Shown here in pieces: positions 43,687 to 52,425 of a stretch of DNA of 64,000 nucleotides. The notes beneath the pieces were generated by a model. The model saw only the letters and a list, made by a program, of their open reading frames with translations, searched no databases and had not been told where the DNA came from. The stretch is from JALYYC01 sp039922495. GTDB taxonomy: Bacteria; Chloroflexota; Dormibacteria; CF-121. Where the stretch lies: NCBI GenBank assembly GCA_039922495.1, contig JBDTEO010000029.1:124001-188000 (forward strand). The letters run 5' to 3'. Both the position numbers and the translations under genes were made by a program. The number at the start of each line of letters is the position of its first letter. Positions within the stretch are counted from its first letter, which is position 1.

Positions 43687-45837
43687 GTGCCGGACGGCCG
43701 GGTTGTTCTCAAAGAGAACCGGATCATGGTCGTTTCCGACGAGATGGGCGATATTCCGGCGGAGAACAGCAAGGGACTCGGGCTGTATTTCTCGGACACG
43801 AGGTTCCTCTCCGCTTATGAATTTCGGCTGAACGGACTCCAGCCGATACTGCTCTCCTCATCGGTCGACGAGTCATATGTAGCGACGTTTCAGATGGTGA
43901 ACCCGGTGCTGCTGCTCGATGAAGGCAAGCGCCGGATCCCACAGCAGAGCCTCAGCATCCGCCGCACCCGCTTCATCCAGGGCGGGCTGCACGAGCGGAT
44001 CGGCATCCAGAACTGCGGCAGCGAGCAGGTCGAGATCGAGTGCTCGCTGCACGTTGATGCGGATTTCCTCGACATGTTCGATGTTCGCGGCAGCGTCGGC
44101 GCTCTGCATGGCTTCGCCTCGCAGCCGCTCGGAACCCGCCGTCCGCCCGAGGTCACCGACCACGGCATCACCTTTGGCTATGACGGCCTCGATCGGATCT
44201 CCCGGCAAACGCAGGTCTTCGTCGATCAACCGCCAACCAGCTCGGACCCGAACACGCTGACGTACGTCTACCGGCTGGCGCCCAAAGAAACGGTCCGCCT
44301 GATGATCGACGTCATCCCCCAGATCGAAGATGGCGAGCCGGGTGTGACCTTCCTGCAGGATGACGCACTGGCTGCGCTGCAAGCCTCCTATCGTTACTGG
44401 CAGGAGTCGACGACCGCCATCACCACCGATAACGCCTTTCTCGACCGAGGACTGCTGCGCCGGAGCCAGATGGACCTGCGGATCCTGGTCGAAGAGTTCG
44501 AAACGGGGCTGCTCCCAATGGCCGGCATCCCCTGGTATAGCGTCCCGTTCGGGCGCGATTCGTTGATCACATCGGTCCAGATGCTGATGGTCAATCCCGA
44601 GATCGCCCGGGGCACACTGCGCTACCTGGCGCAACGCCGAGGACGGATCATCGATCGCGACCGCGAAGAGGAGCCGGGCAAGATCCTGCACGAGATCCGA
44701 TACGGCGAGCTGGCCAATCTCAAGCGGATTCCCCACACCCCCTATTACGGCACCGTCGATGCCACGCCCCTCTTTCTCATCTGCCTGGTCGAAATGATGG
44801 ATTGGCTGAACGATGCCGACCTGTTCGTCGAGCTGCTGCCCGCCACGCTCGGCGCGCTGGCGTGGATCGACCGGTATGGCGATGCCGACGGGGACGGGTT
44901 CGTGGAATACGCGGAACGCGCTCGCGGCGGCGTACGAAACCAGGGCTGGAAGGATTCGTCGGACTCGCTTCTGTATCCGGACGGGCGTCCGGCGGAGCTG
45001 CCCGCGGCCCTGGTCGAGGTCCAGGGCTACGTCTACCAGGCGAAATTAGGCTTGAGCCGGATCCTGGAGCGAATGGGACAGCGCCCCATGGCGGAGCGCC
45101 TGGCTCGCGAAGCCGGCGAGTTGCGGCGTCGGTTCGAACGGCACTTCTGGCTCGACGAAGAGCAGTTCTACGCCCAGGCGCTCGATCGATCGAAGGTGCC
45201 GGTCCCCTCCATCACCTCGAACCCGGCGCATTGCCTGTGGGCGGGCATTTGCGATCCTGAGCGCGCGGAGCTGCTGCGCGACCGGCTGATGAGTCCCGAC
45301 ATGTTTTCCGGCTGGGGCATCCGGACCCTGTCGACCGAGTCCCCCCATTACAACCCGATGAGCTACCACAACGGCACGGTTTGGCCCCACGACAACTCGA
45401 TTGCGGTCGCCGGGTTGCGCCGCTATCGCCATACCGTCGCTGCCGGCCAGGTGATCGAAGGCATCATGGAAGCCGGTTTCCGAATGCCGGATTACCGTCT
45501 GCCCGAGCTCTTCTGTGGCTTCCGGCGTGACCAACGCTTCAACAACGGTCCGGCCGAATATCTCGTCTCCTGCAACCCACAGGCCTGGGGCGCCGGGGCC
45601 GCCTTCCACCTGTTGCAAAGCGCGCTGGGCATCGTGCCGGACGCCACCGCCGGACGCATCTACCTCAACCCCATCCCATTTGGCCAGGCCCGGACCGTCG
45701 AGGTACGCGGCATGCGGGTCGGCAACGGGCGGCTTTCGTTCACGGTCGCCTATAACGGCGGTCGGCCGCAGGTCGAGGTGCTGGAGAAGCCTGACGACCT
45801 CACCGTGGTCCTCGACGAACCACCGTTGATCACCTGA
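43687..45837 (+). CDS. Amylo-alpha-1,6-glucosidase family glycoside hydrolase
   Basis: 716-aa protein with an N-terminal beta-sandwich domain of the GDE_N_bis type (about 15-220; GLYFSDTRFLSAYEFRLNG) and a C-terminal (alpha/alpha)6 barrel. Barrel signatures include AGIPWYSVPFGRDSLITSVQ, YGDADGDGFVEYAER, NQGWKDSSDS and NGTVWPHDNSIAVAGL. Such enzymes include glycogen-debranching-like glucosidases and glucosylglycerate hydrolases. The gene leads a tight cluster with a GT4 transferase and a GpgS-type enzyme, so glucosylglycerate or glycogen turnover is likely. Exact substrate is not determined by sequence. Confidence 0.87.
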   Translation: MPDGRVVLKENRIMVVSDEMGDIPAENSKGLGLYFSDTRFLSAYEFRLNGLQPILLSSSVDESYVATFQMVNPVLLLDEGKRRIPQQSLSIRRTRFIQGGLHERIGIQNCGSEQVEIECSLHVDADFLDMFDVRGSVGALHGFASQPLGTRRPPEVTDHGITFGYDGLDRISRQTQVFVDQPPTSSDPNTLTYVYRLAPKETVRLMIDVIPQIEDGEPGVTFLQDDALAALQASYRYWQESTTAITTDNAFLDRGLLRRSQMDLRILVEEFETGLLPMAGIPWYSVPFGRDSLITSVQMLMVNPEIARGTLRYLAQRRGRIIDRDREEEPGKILHEIRYGELANLKRIPHTPYYGTVDATPLFLICLVEMMDWLNDADLFVELLPATLGALAWIDRYGDADGDGFVEYAERARGGVRNQGWKDSSDSLLYPDGRPAELPAALVEVQGYVYQAKLGLSRILERMGQRPMAERLAREAGELRRRFERHFWLDEEQFYAQALDRSKVPVPSITSNPAHCLWAGICDPERAELLRDRLMSPDMFSGWGIRTLSTESPHYNPMSYHNGTVWPHDNSIAVAGLRRYRHTVAAGQVIEGIMEAGFRMPDYRLPELFCGFRRDQRFNNGPAEYLVSCNPQAWGAGAAFHLLQSALGIVPDATAGRIYLNPIPFGQARTVEVRGMRVGNGRLSFTVAYNGGRPQVEVLEKPDDLTVVLDEPPLIT

Positions 45838-45845
45838 GCCGGGCG

Positions 45846-47096
45846 ATGGCGCCTCTGCCTCGGGTCGGCCTGCTCCATTACACGTGCCCGCCGGTGATCG
45901 GCGGCGTCGAGACCATTCTCTACGAGCAGGCGCGACGGCTGAGCGCGCTCGGCTCTCCCGTCACCATCCTCAGCGGCCGCGGTGGGCCCCTTCCCGCGCC
46001 GACCGCCATCCAGCTGGTCTTGATTCCGGAGCTCGACTCGAAGCATCGCGACGTCGTGGCCACCCGCGAGGCGCTGGACCGCGGCGAGGTTTCCGCGGGC
46101 TTTGATGTCCTGCGGGACTCCCTGCACACCCGCCTCGAACCGCAACTTGGTGCGCTCGACGTCCTGATCATTCACAACGTGCTGAGCCTGCATTTCAACC
46201 TGGCCCTCACGTCGGTCCTATGGGAATTGGCCGACCGGCCGACCCCCCGGCTGATCTCGTGGGTTCACGATCTCAGCTGGGTCAACCCGTTGTATGCATC
46301 CGAGATGCACCCTGGCGAGCCCTGGTCCTACCTCCGGCGCCAGCACCCCAGGATCACGCCGATCTTCATCTCGAGCCAGCGCCGCGACGAATGGCACGCC
46401 TTGACCGGCGTCCCCCAACCGACCGACCGGGTGATCCCCAATGGGATCGACGCGGAGAGCCTGCTGCGCATCGGCCCGGCGACGCGGTCGCTGGTCGATC
46501 GGCTCCACCTCGATCAGGCCGACGTCGTGATGCTGGCCCCGGTCCGCATCACCAGGCGCAAGAACCTCGAATGGGCGATCGAGGCGGCCGCCGCGGTACG
46601 GGCGACGGGCCAGACGGTGCGCCTCCTGATCACCGGGCCGCCCGGGCCGCACAATCCCAACGCGGGCGACTACGTCAACGAATTGAAGGCGTTAACGCAC
46701 CGGCTCGGCCTCGACGACGCGGTCTTGTTCTTATTCGAGTTGCAGCCCGCCGGGGCGCAGGCCACCTTTGCCGTCGACGCGGCGACCCTGTCGGACCTCT
46801 ATATGCTGAGTGACGTCGTGACCCTGCCCAGCACCAGCGAGGGTTTCGGGCTGCCACTGGCGGAAGCCGCGATCTTTCGAACTCCCGTGGTCTGTACCGA
46901 CCTTCCCGTTTTTCGTGAGATCGCCCCCACCGGCCCGCGCTACGTCCCGATCGACTCGGGTGCCGCGGGCTTCAGTGAGGCGGTGCTGGCGAGCCTGCGG
47001 GAGGACACGACGCGTCTGCGTCGACGCGTGCTGCACGACCTCTCCTGGGACACCATCGTCCGCGAGCGTCTCATCCCGCTGCTCATGCGCCCGTGA
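45846..47096 (+). CDS. GT4-family glycosyltransferase
   Basis: 416-aa glycosyltransferase of the GT-B fold. The N-terminal domain begins GLLHYTCPPVIGGVETILYE. The C-terminal nucleotide-sugar domain has APVRITRRKNLEWAIEAAA and PSTSEGFGLPLAEAAIFRTP, the E-x7-E region of GT4. The start at 45846 lies 8 nt after the glycosidase stop, and its stop overlaps the GTG of the next gene (GTGA). In this context it may extend or use glucosylglycerate (for example making a mannosylglucosylglycerate-type solute), but this is inference from gene neighbourhood alone. Confidence 0.88.
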   Translation: MAPLPRVGLLHYTCPPVIGGVETILYEQARRLSALGSPVTILSGRGGPLPAPTAIQLVLIPELDSKHRDVVATREALDRGEVSAGFDVLRDSLHTRLEPQLGALDVLIIHNVLSLHFNLALTSVLWELADRPTPRLISWVHDLSWVNPLYASEMHPGEPWSYLRRQHPRITPIFISSQRRDEWHALTGVPQPTDRVIPNGIDAESLLRIGPATRSLVDRLHLDQADVVMLAPVRITRRKNLEWAIEAAAAVRATGQTVRLLITGPPGPHNPNAGDYVNELKALTHRLGLDDAVLFLFELQPAGAQATFAVDAATLSDLYMLSDVVTLPSTSEGFGLPLAEAAIFRTPVVCTDLPVFREIAPTGPRYVPIDSGAAGFSEAVLASLREDTTRLRRRVLHDLSWDTIVRERLIPLLMRP

Positions 47097-48946
47097 GTCA
47101 CTACCGGGTCCTGATCCCGACGATCAACCCGGCACGCACGGGGCCCCTGCTCAAAGCTGCCTCGCCCTTTTTGAATGCCGAGGATTCGCGGGGGACGCTC
47201 CTGGGGGTGATCGAGATGGCGCCCGACCGCCCGCTGAGCGAAGGCGTCGAGGTCGCCCGCGCCTATCGCACTCTGCTCTCGCGAATCACCCGCTATGCGG
47301 AGCGTGGGCCCGGAGAGCTGCGCGGCCAGGTTCGGATCGCGCACGTCGCGGCCCAGGGCATCCGCGAGGCGGTCCTCGAGACGGATACGAACCTTCTGGT
47401 GCTCGAGGCCGGAACCGGCCGCGGCCAGGCGGACGGCGCCTGGACGAATGCCGTCGAGGATCTCCTCGTCGAACCGCCCTGCGACGTCGCGCTGGTACGC
47501 CCCGACACGACGCCGATCAAGAGTGTCCTGGTGCCCGTTCGTGGCGGACCGAACGCCGAGCTGGCCCTGCGGCTGGCCAGTACCGTCTGCCAGGAGACGG
47601 GAGCCGAGCTCTGCGTCCTCCACGTCTTCAATCCCCGGATCTCCAGCGAGACCCGGGCGCGTGAGGAAGCCGCCTTCCTGAAGCTCTCCAGCCGCGTCGA
47701 CGTCCCGGTGCGACGGCAGACGGTCCTGTCCACTTCTGTCCGCGAGGCGATCGTGCGGGAAGCCGCCTCCCACCAGCTGATCGTGCTGGGCGCGACCTTG
47801 AGCCTGATGCACCGGCCGATGGTGCTCGGGGCGCCCATCAACCGGCTGCTGCGCCGGCTGAGCGGAAGCGTCATGGTGGCCAAGGCCGGCGGCCCGGTCG
47901 CGGCGCTCAAGGACCCGGATCGGCCCTACCGGGTCGAGAGCCGCGCGGCCGCCGCCGAGCGGGTCGATCGGTGGTTTGCGGAAAATACGTTCCACAGCAA
48001 GGAGTTCGCCGAGTTGCGGCGGCTGGTCGACCTCAAGCAGCGCCAGGGCATCACGATCAGCCTCGGCCTGCCGACCCTCAACGAGCAGAACACCGTCGGC
48101 AAGGTCATCAGGACCTTCAAATACGCGCTGATGGATCGCGTTCCCTTGCTTGACGAGATCGTCGTGATCGACTCCGGGTCGTCGGATCGGACCGCGGCGA
48201 TCGCCGAGCGGGCCGGCGTCACCGTGGTGCAGCACCAGGAGATCCTGCCGCGCTACGGCGCGTTCCAGGGCAAAGGCGAGGCGCTCTGGAAGAGCCTCTA
48301 TGTACTCAAGGGTGACCTGATCTGCTGGGTCGACACGGACATCAGCAATATCGCGCCCAAGTTCGTCTATGGGCTGCTCGGCCCGCTGCTGAGCGACCCG
48401 GAGATCCACTACGTCAAGGGCTTCTACCGGCGGCCCCTGCAATACGGCACCGAGGTGCAGGCCCAGGGCGGCGGTCGCGTCACCGAGCTGGCCGCCCGGC
48501 CATTGCTCAATCTCTTCTTCCCCGAGCTCTCGGGCCTGGTCCAACCCCTTTCGGGCGAATACGCCGGGCGCCGTCGTGTGCTGGAAAGCGTCCCGTTCTT
48601 CAGCGGCTATGGGGTCGAACTCGGCCTGCTGCTGGCGATTTCCGAGGCGTACGGGTTGCGGGCGATCGCCCAGGTCGACCTCGGCATGCGGGTTCACCGT
48701 AACCAGACGCTTTTCGATCTCTCGAAGATGGCCTTCGCCATCATGCAGGTCGGGCTCAAACACCTTGGCGACCGTCACCGGATCCACCTCGTCGAAGAAG
48801 TCAACAAGACGATGAAGCTGATCCACTACGAGGACGAGCGTTACTGGATCGAGCAGAAAGAGATCGAAGACAAGGAGCGGCCGCCGATGAATTCGGTCCC
48901 CGAATACTTTCTCGCGCGGCACCGATCGACCAACCCCGAATCCTAA
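47093..48946 (+). CDS. gpgS: UspA-like domains fused to glucosyl-3-phosphoglycerate synthase
   Basis: 617-aa fusion. Residues about 1-285 are two UspA-like alpha/beta domains; the second has the SVLVPVRGGPNAELAL start. Residues about 315-617 are a GT2 (GT81) retaining glucosyltransferase: ISLGLPTLNEQNTVGKV, VVIDSGSSDRTAAIAERAGV, DTD at Asp414-Asp416 (metal/UDP-glucose), GKGEALWKSL and QPLSGEYAGRR. This matches GpgS, which makes glucosyl-3-phosphoglycerate, precursor of glucosylglycerate. In mycobacteria GpgS feeds methylglucose lipopolysaccharide synthesis; elsewhere it makes a compatible solute. The GTGA overlap ties it to the GT4 gene. Confidence 0.88.
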   Translation: MSHYRVLIPTINPARTGPLLKAASPFLNAEDSRGTLLGVIEMAPDRPLSEGVEVARAYRTLLSRITRYAERGPGELRGQVRIAHVAAQGIREAVLETDTNLLVLEAGTGRGQADGAWTNAVEDLLVEPPCDVALVRPDTTPIKSVLVPVRGGPNAELALRLASTVCQETGAELCVLHVFNPRISSETRAREEAAFLKLSSRVDVPVRRQTVLSTSVREAIVREAASHQLIVLGATLSLMHRPMVLGAPINRLLRRLSGSVMVAKAGGPVAALKDPDRPYRVESRAAAAERVDRWFAENTFHSKEFAELRRLVDLKQRQGITISLGLPTLNEQNTVGKVIRTFKYALMDRVPLLDEIVVIDSGSSDRTAAIAERAGVTVVQHQEILPRYGAFQGKGEALWKSLYVLKGDLICWVDTDISNIAPKFVYGLLGPLLSDPEIHYVKGFYRRPLQYGTEVQAQGGGRVTELAARPLLNLFFPELSGLVQPLSGEYAGRRRVLESVPFFSGYGVELGLLLAISEAYGLRAIAQVDLGMRVHRNQTLFDLSKMAFAIMQVGLKHLGDRHRIHLVEEVNKTMKLIHYEDERYWIEQKEIEDKERPPMNSVPEYFLARHRSTNPES

Positions 48947-49359
48947 GTCAGCTCGAGCGGCTCCTCCTCAAACGTCGCCTCGCGCAGCCGCCAGGAGCGA
49001 GCCTGGGCGAGCCCGCCCTTGCGCACCGAGGCCACCAGGTAGCTGTAGAACGACCAGCCGTGGTCCTGGTCGAACTTCGAAGGGACGGCCGGATGGTCCG
49101 GGTGGCTATGGGCGAAGCCGATGATCTCCAGCCCCCGCGCTTCGGCGTCCTTCTGCACTCGGAGCTGCTCCAGCGGGTCGAGCGCGTACCGGTCCCAGGG
49201 CCGGTCGGTAATCGTATTACGCATGGGCCGGAATTCGGTGACCGTGTGCGCCTCGTCGTCGGCACGGCCGATCAGGGCGCCACACGCCTCATGGGGATAG
49301 CCGGCTTCCAGGTGACGGCGGAGCTCCGTCATCACCGCGGCCGGGATGCGCAGCCTCAA
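48943..49359 (-). CDS. JAMM/MPN metalloprotease, Mec-like
   Basis: 138-aa JAMM (Mov34/MPN/PAD-1) protein. The zinc motif is complete: Glu24 (HEACGALIG), His84 and His86 in AHSHPDHP, and Ser94-Lys-Phe-Asp97. Its ATG overlaps the cysM stop (ATGA), so it is translated with cysM. In Mycobacterium tuberculosis the equivalent gene mec is next to cysO-cysM and its product releases cysteine from the CysO carrier. That role is inferred here from the cysM pairing. The stop overlaps that of the convergent GpgS gene. Confidence 0.85.
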   Translation of the reverse strand: MRLRIPAAVMTELRRHLEAGYPHEACGALIGRADDEAHTVTEFRPMRNTITDRPWDRYALDPLEQLRVQKDAEARGLEIIGFAHSHPDHPAVPSKFDQDHGWSFYSYLVASVRKGGLAQARSWRLREATFEEEPLELT

Positions 49360-50297
49360 AACTTTCGGCGGTACAACCCCGAGCTCAGGTAGCGATCGCC
49401 GCCATCGGGGAAGACCATCACGAAGACGCCCTCCGAGGTTCGGCGGGCGACCTCGCGCGCGGCATAGAGCGCCGCGCCGGATGAGTTCCCGACGAGTAAT
49501 CCCTCCGAGCGGGCCAGGTCGTGGGCCAGCTCGTAGGCCGCCTCGGTCGGCACACTCACCTTCTCGTCGTAGACGCTCGGATCGTAGATGCCGGGCACGA
49601 TCGAGCTGGGCATATGCTTGAGGCCTTCCAGCCCGTGCAGCGCGTCGTCCGGCTCGGCGGCGATAACCCGGGTCGCCTTGTTATGGCGCTTGAGGAAGCG
49701 GCCGATTCCCATCAGGGTGCCGCTGGTGCCGATGCCGGCAATGAAATGGGTGACCTCCCCGTGAGTCTGCTCCAGGATCTCGGGGCCGGTGGTGTCGAAA
49801 TGCGATCGCCAGTTGAACGGATTGTTGTACTGGTCCGGCATGAAGTACACGCCGGGCGATTCTTCCCGAAGCCGGTGCGCCTCCCGGATCGCGCCATCCG
49901 AGCCCTCCAGGGCCGGCGTGAAGATAGCCTCGGCGCCAAAGGCGTTGACGATCTCACGGCGTTCCTCGTTGACGTTGGCGGGCATGACGAGCTTGACCTG
50001 GTAGCCCTTGGCCGCGCCGATCAAGGCGTAGGCGATGCCGGTATTGCCCGACGTCGAGTCCAGGATGACCTTCTCCACGGTGAGCTCGCCGGTGCGCTCG
50101 GCTTCCTCGATCATCCGGAGCGCCGGCCGATCCTTGACCGAACCGCCCGGGTTGAACCATTCGGCCTTGGCGTAAAAGGTTATGTGCGGGAACTCTTTTT
50201 CGAGCAACCGGATCCGGATCAGGGGTGTGTTGCCGATCCGCTCGAGGATCGACTGCTCCGGCAGGTTTTCCACGACGGAGAGGGCGCGATGGGGCAT
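49356..50297 (-). CDS. cysM: Cysteine synthase family, CysM-like
   Basis: 313-aa PLP-dependent beta-replacement enzyme of the O-acetyl/O-phosphoserine sulfhydrylase family. The PLP lysine is Lys56 in NPGGSVKDRPAL; the STSGNTGIAYALIG and GIGTSGTLMGIGRF loops are intact. The ATG at 50297 is preferred over the frame's GTG at 50318, because a TAGAAT (minus strand 50310-50305) lies 7 nt before it and would overlap the longer version. Pairing with a JAMM protease suggests use of a protein-bound thiocarboxylate (CysO-like) as sulfur donor, as in mycobacteria. No CysO/MoaD-like gene is in the window, so ordinary sulfide use remains possible. Confidence 0.88.
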   Translation of the reverse strand: MPHRALSVVENLPEQSILERIGNTPLIRIRLLEKEFPHITFYAKAEWFNPGGSVKDRPALRMIEEAERTGELTVEKVILDSTSGNTGIAYALIGAAKGYQVKLVMPANVNEERREIVNAFGAEAIFTPALEGSDGAIREAHRLREESPGVYFMPDQYNNPFNWRSHFDTTGPEILEQTHGEVTHFIAGIGTSGTLMGIGRFLKRHNKATRVIAAEPDDALHGLEGLKHMPSSIVPGIYDPSVYDEKVSVPTEAAYELAHDLARSEGLLVGNSSGAALYAAREVARRTSEGVFVMVFPDGGDRYLSSGLYRRKF

Positions 50298-50304
50298 TAC
50301 GTCA

Positions 50305-50310
50305 ATTCTA
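50305..50310 (-). promoter_or_regulatory. Putative leaderless -10 element of cysM
   Basis: TAGAAT on the minus strand, 7 nt before the ATG at 50297. Confidence 0.55.
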
Positions 50311-50415
50311 GGGATCACTTCGCGCGGCTCGATTTTTCGAGTTGGTTATGGCCTGCGGCGACGCGCTATACTGCCGCCGAATTCGTTCACCGGATCGTTC
50401 TCAAAAGGAGTTTGC

Positions 50416-50838
50416 ATGGCAACTGCCGTTCCCGCCGCCGCAACGGGAGCCAAGGCCGGCTTCTGGATTCGCTTCGTCGCCATTCTTATCGACGGAATCC
50501 TCCTCGGCATCGTGACCAGCATCATCAACATCGCCTTCAACGGCAATCCCTCTGGCCGGTTCGGCATCCAGACCCTGCTCGGGATCCTGTATTACACCTA
50601 TTTCTGGTCGAGCAACAGCCCCTGGCCGGGCCAGACGATCGGAAGCAGGCTCCTACACATCCGGGTGATCCGGACCGACGGCTCCGACCTGAGCATCACC
50701 CAGGCGCTCGTGCGGTACGTCGGATTCGTGATCTCGGCCCTCTGCCTCTTGATCGGCCTGATCTGGGCGGCCTTCGATGCCAACAAGCAGGGCTGGCACG
50801 ACAAGATCGCCGGGACCTACGTCGTCAAGGCGTCCTAG
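50416..50838 (+). CDS. RDD family membrane protein
   Basis: 140-aa RDD-family protein with three hydrophobic segments (about 16-42, 55-72, 99-120). The family Arg-Asp-Asp signature is read here as RFVAILIDG in the first helix, and SRLLHIRVIRTDG is a typical second block. Some RDD proteins act as small ion transporters or accessory membrane proteins; most are uncharacterised. The ATG at 50416 has AAAAGGAG upstream and a TATACT at 50367-50372 as a likely -10. Its 3' end overlaps the convergent DUF385 gene by 14 nt. Confidence 0.85.
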   Translation: MATAVPAAATGAKAGFWIRFVAILIDGILLGIVTSIINIAFNGNPSGRFGIQTLLGILYYTYFWSSNSPWPGQTIGSRLLHIRVIRTDGSDLSITQALVRYVGFVISALCLLIGLIWAAFDANKQGWHDKIAGTYVVKAS

Positions 50839-51250
50839 GGGAATCGTCGAGCCGAAAGACTGGGTGGTCCGCTGGGTCGGGCATGGCCGCGAATTCCTTC
50901 GCGACGAAGCCGCCGTACTTCGATCCATATCGCTGGACGTACGCCTGAACCAGCGGGCCTCGCTCCGCCGCCGGGATCTCAGTGGCGGTGAACCTCTGCG
51001 TCCGGCCACGGATCCGTAGCTCCCCCCGGCCGGCGGCCCGCAGGTTCCGCGCCCACTGGGTGTTGCCGCGGGGCGCGACCAGATAGCGCTGGCCCTCGTA
51101 GTCGAGCGGTAAGACCGGCATGGTGTAGAGCCGGCCCGAGGTGCGACCGCGCACGCGAATCGACGGCGCTAGCCCAAGGCCGGCCAGGAGTGGGTTCATG
51201 ACCCGGTTGTTGAAGAAGCCCGACTTGCGATACGGGCCCGCCTCACTCAT
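50825..51250 (-). CDS. DUF385 / deazaflavin-dependent nitroreductase family protein
   Basis: 141-aa split beta-barrel protein of the DUF385 (Ddn-like) family, many members of which bind coenzyme F420. Signatures are VRGRTSGRLYTMPVLPLDYE and APRGNTQWARNLRAAGRGEL, followed by a family-type C-terminal half. The ATG at 51250 (MSEAGPYRKSG) is chosen because it fits the family and overlaps the upstream PLP-enzyme stop by 8 nt; an earlier in-frame start is inside that gene. Substrate unknown. Presence supports an F420-using actinobacterial or Chloroflexota-type cell. Confidence 0.83.
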   Translation of the reverse strand: MSEAGPYRKSGFFNNRVMNPLLAGLGLAPSIRVRGRTSGRLYTMPVLPLDYEGQRYLVAPRGNTQWARNLRAAGRGELRIRGRTQRFTATEIPAAERGPLVQAYVQRYGSKYGGFVAKEFAAMPDPADHPVFRLDDSPRTP

Positions 51251-52421
51251 GGAGCGCCTGCTCGAAGTCTTCCAGCAGGTCATCGATCCGCTCGAGCCCA
51301 ACCGAGCAGCGGACCAGCCCGAGACCGATCCCCGCCCGCGCCTGCTCGGACGCGTCGAGCCCGCGGTGCGAGGTCGATGCCGGGTGGCTGAGGGTGGTCG
51401 CGACGTGGCCCAGGCTCGGCATCAGGCGCGCCAGGCGCAACCGGCGCACCATCGCCCCGACAGCCGGCTTGCCACCGCGGAGCTCGAAGGACAGGAGGGC
51501 CCCAGCACCGTCGGGCAGCAGCCGCCGGGCCCGAGCGCAAAACGGGCTGCTCTCGAGCTCGGGATAATGCACCGCGGCGACCCCGTCGTGCCGCTCGAAA
51601 AACCGGGCGAGCGCGCGCGCGTTGGCGCTGTGGCGCTCCATCCGCACCGCCAGCGTTCGAATGCCGCGCAGGGTCAACCAGGCCTCGAACGGTCCAAGCG
51701 TTGGTCCGAAGGTCTGGGCAAAGGCCCGCGCACCCTCGAGCCAGGCCGGGCGGCCGACGATCACGCCGCCGATGACATCGGCATGGCCGCTGAGGTTCTT
51801 GGTGGCGCTGTGCAGGACGACGTCCGCACCCCACCGAAACGGCTGGCTCAACACTGGCGTCGGGATGGTGTTATCGACGATCAGCAGCGCCCCGGTCTGA
51901 TGAGCGATTCTCGCAAGCCCTTCGAGATCCGGCACGCGGATCAGCGGGTTCGTGCAGATCTCGCAGAGCAGCACCCGGGTCTTCTCCGTGATCGCCGCAC
52001 GGACCGTGTCGAGGTCCTGGAAATCGACGATCGTGCTGCTGATGCCGAAGCGTGGCAGGTCATCGCGGAGGAAGGTGAGGGTCGTCCCGTAGCAGTCCTG
52101 CGCCGCGAGGACGTGGTCTCCCCCATTGACCTCGGCCAGGAGGGCGACGGCGATCGCCGCCATTCCCGAGGCGGTCGCCTGGGCATCCAACGCACCGTTG
52201 AATCCGATACTTTCGAGTGTGGCAACGGCAGCCTCCAGCTGCCGGTGATTCGCCGTCCCCCAGCGGCCGTAGCCGCGATGCCCCGCCATCGCCTGGTCAA
52301 GCGTCTCCAGATCCGGATAGAGCCCCGCCGACGAGACCGCGATATCGGGGATAGCCGGCGCCCCAGGACGATCGACCGGCGGCTCACCTCCGTGCACCGC
52401 AAGCGTGTCTGGATGCGGCAT
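51243..52421 (-). CDS. Cystathionine gamma-synthase/lyase family PLP enzyme
   Basis: 392-aa Cys/Met metabolism PLP-dependent enzyme of the transsulfuration family. The Schiff-base lysine is in VVLHSATKNLSGHADVIGG. Other blocks are LAAQDCYGTTLTF, EICTNPLIRVPDLEG and DNTIPTPVLSQPFRWGAD. Whether it is a gamma-synthase, gamma-lyase or methionine gamma-lyase cannot be settled by eye. A TAGGCT lies 6 nt before the ATG at 52421, overlapping the end of the upstream cyclase gene, giving it a potential own promoter. It is next to cysM/JAMM genes, so a sulfur amino acid role is consistent. Confidence 0.87.
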   Translation of the reverse strand: MPHPDTLAVHGGEPPVDRPGAPAIPDIAVSSAGLYPDLETLDQAMAGHRGYGRWGTANHRQLEAAVATLESIGFNGALDAQATASGMAAIAVALLAEVNGGDHVLAAQDCYGTTLTFLRDDLPRFGISSTIVDFQDLDTVRAAITEKTRVLLCEICTNPLIRVPDLEGLARIAHQTGALLIVDNTIPTPVLSQPFRWGADVVLHSATKNLSGHADVIGGVIVGRPAWLEGARAFAQTFGPTLGPFEAWLTLRGIRTLAVRMERHSANARALARFFERHDGVAAVHYPELESSPFCARARRLLPDGAGALLSFELRGGKPAVGAMVRRLRLARLMPSLGHVATTLSHPASTSHRGLDASEQARAGIGLGLVRCSVGLERIDDLLEDFEQALHE

Positions 52422-52425
52422 CGAG

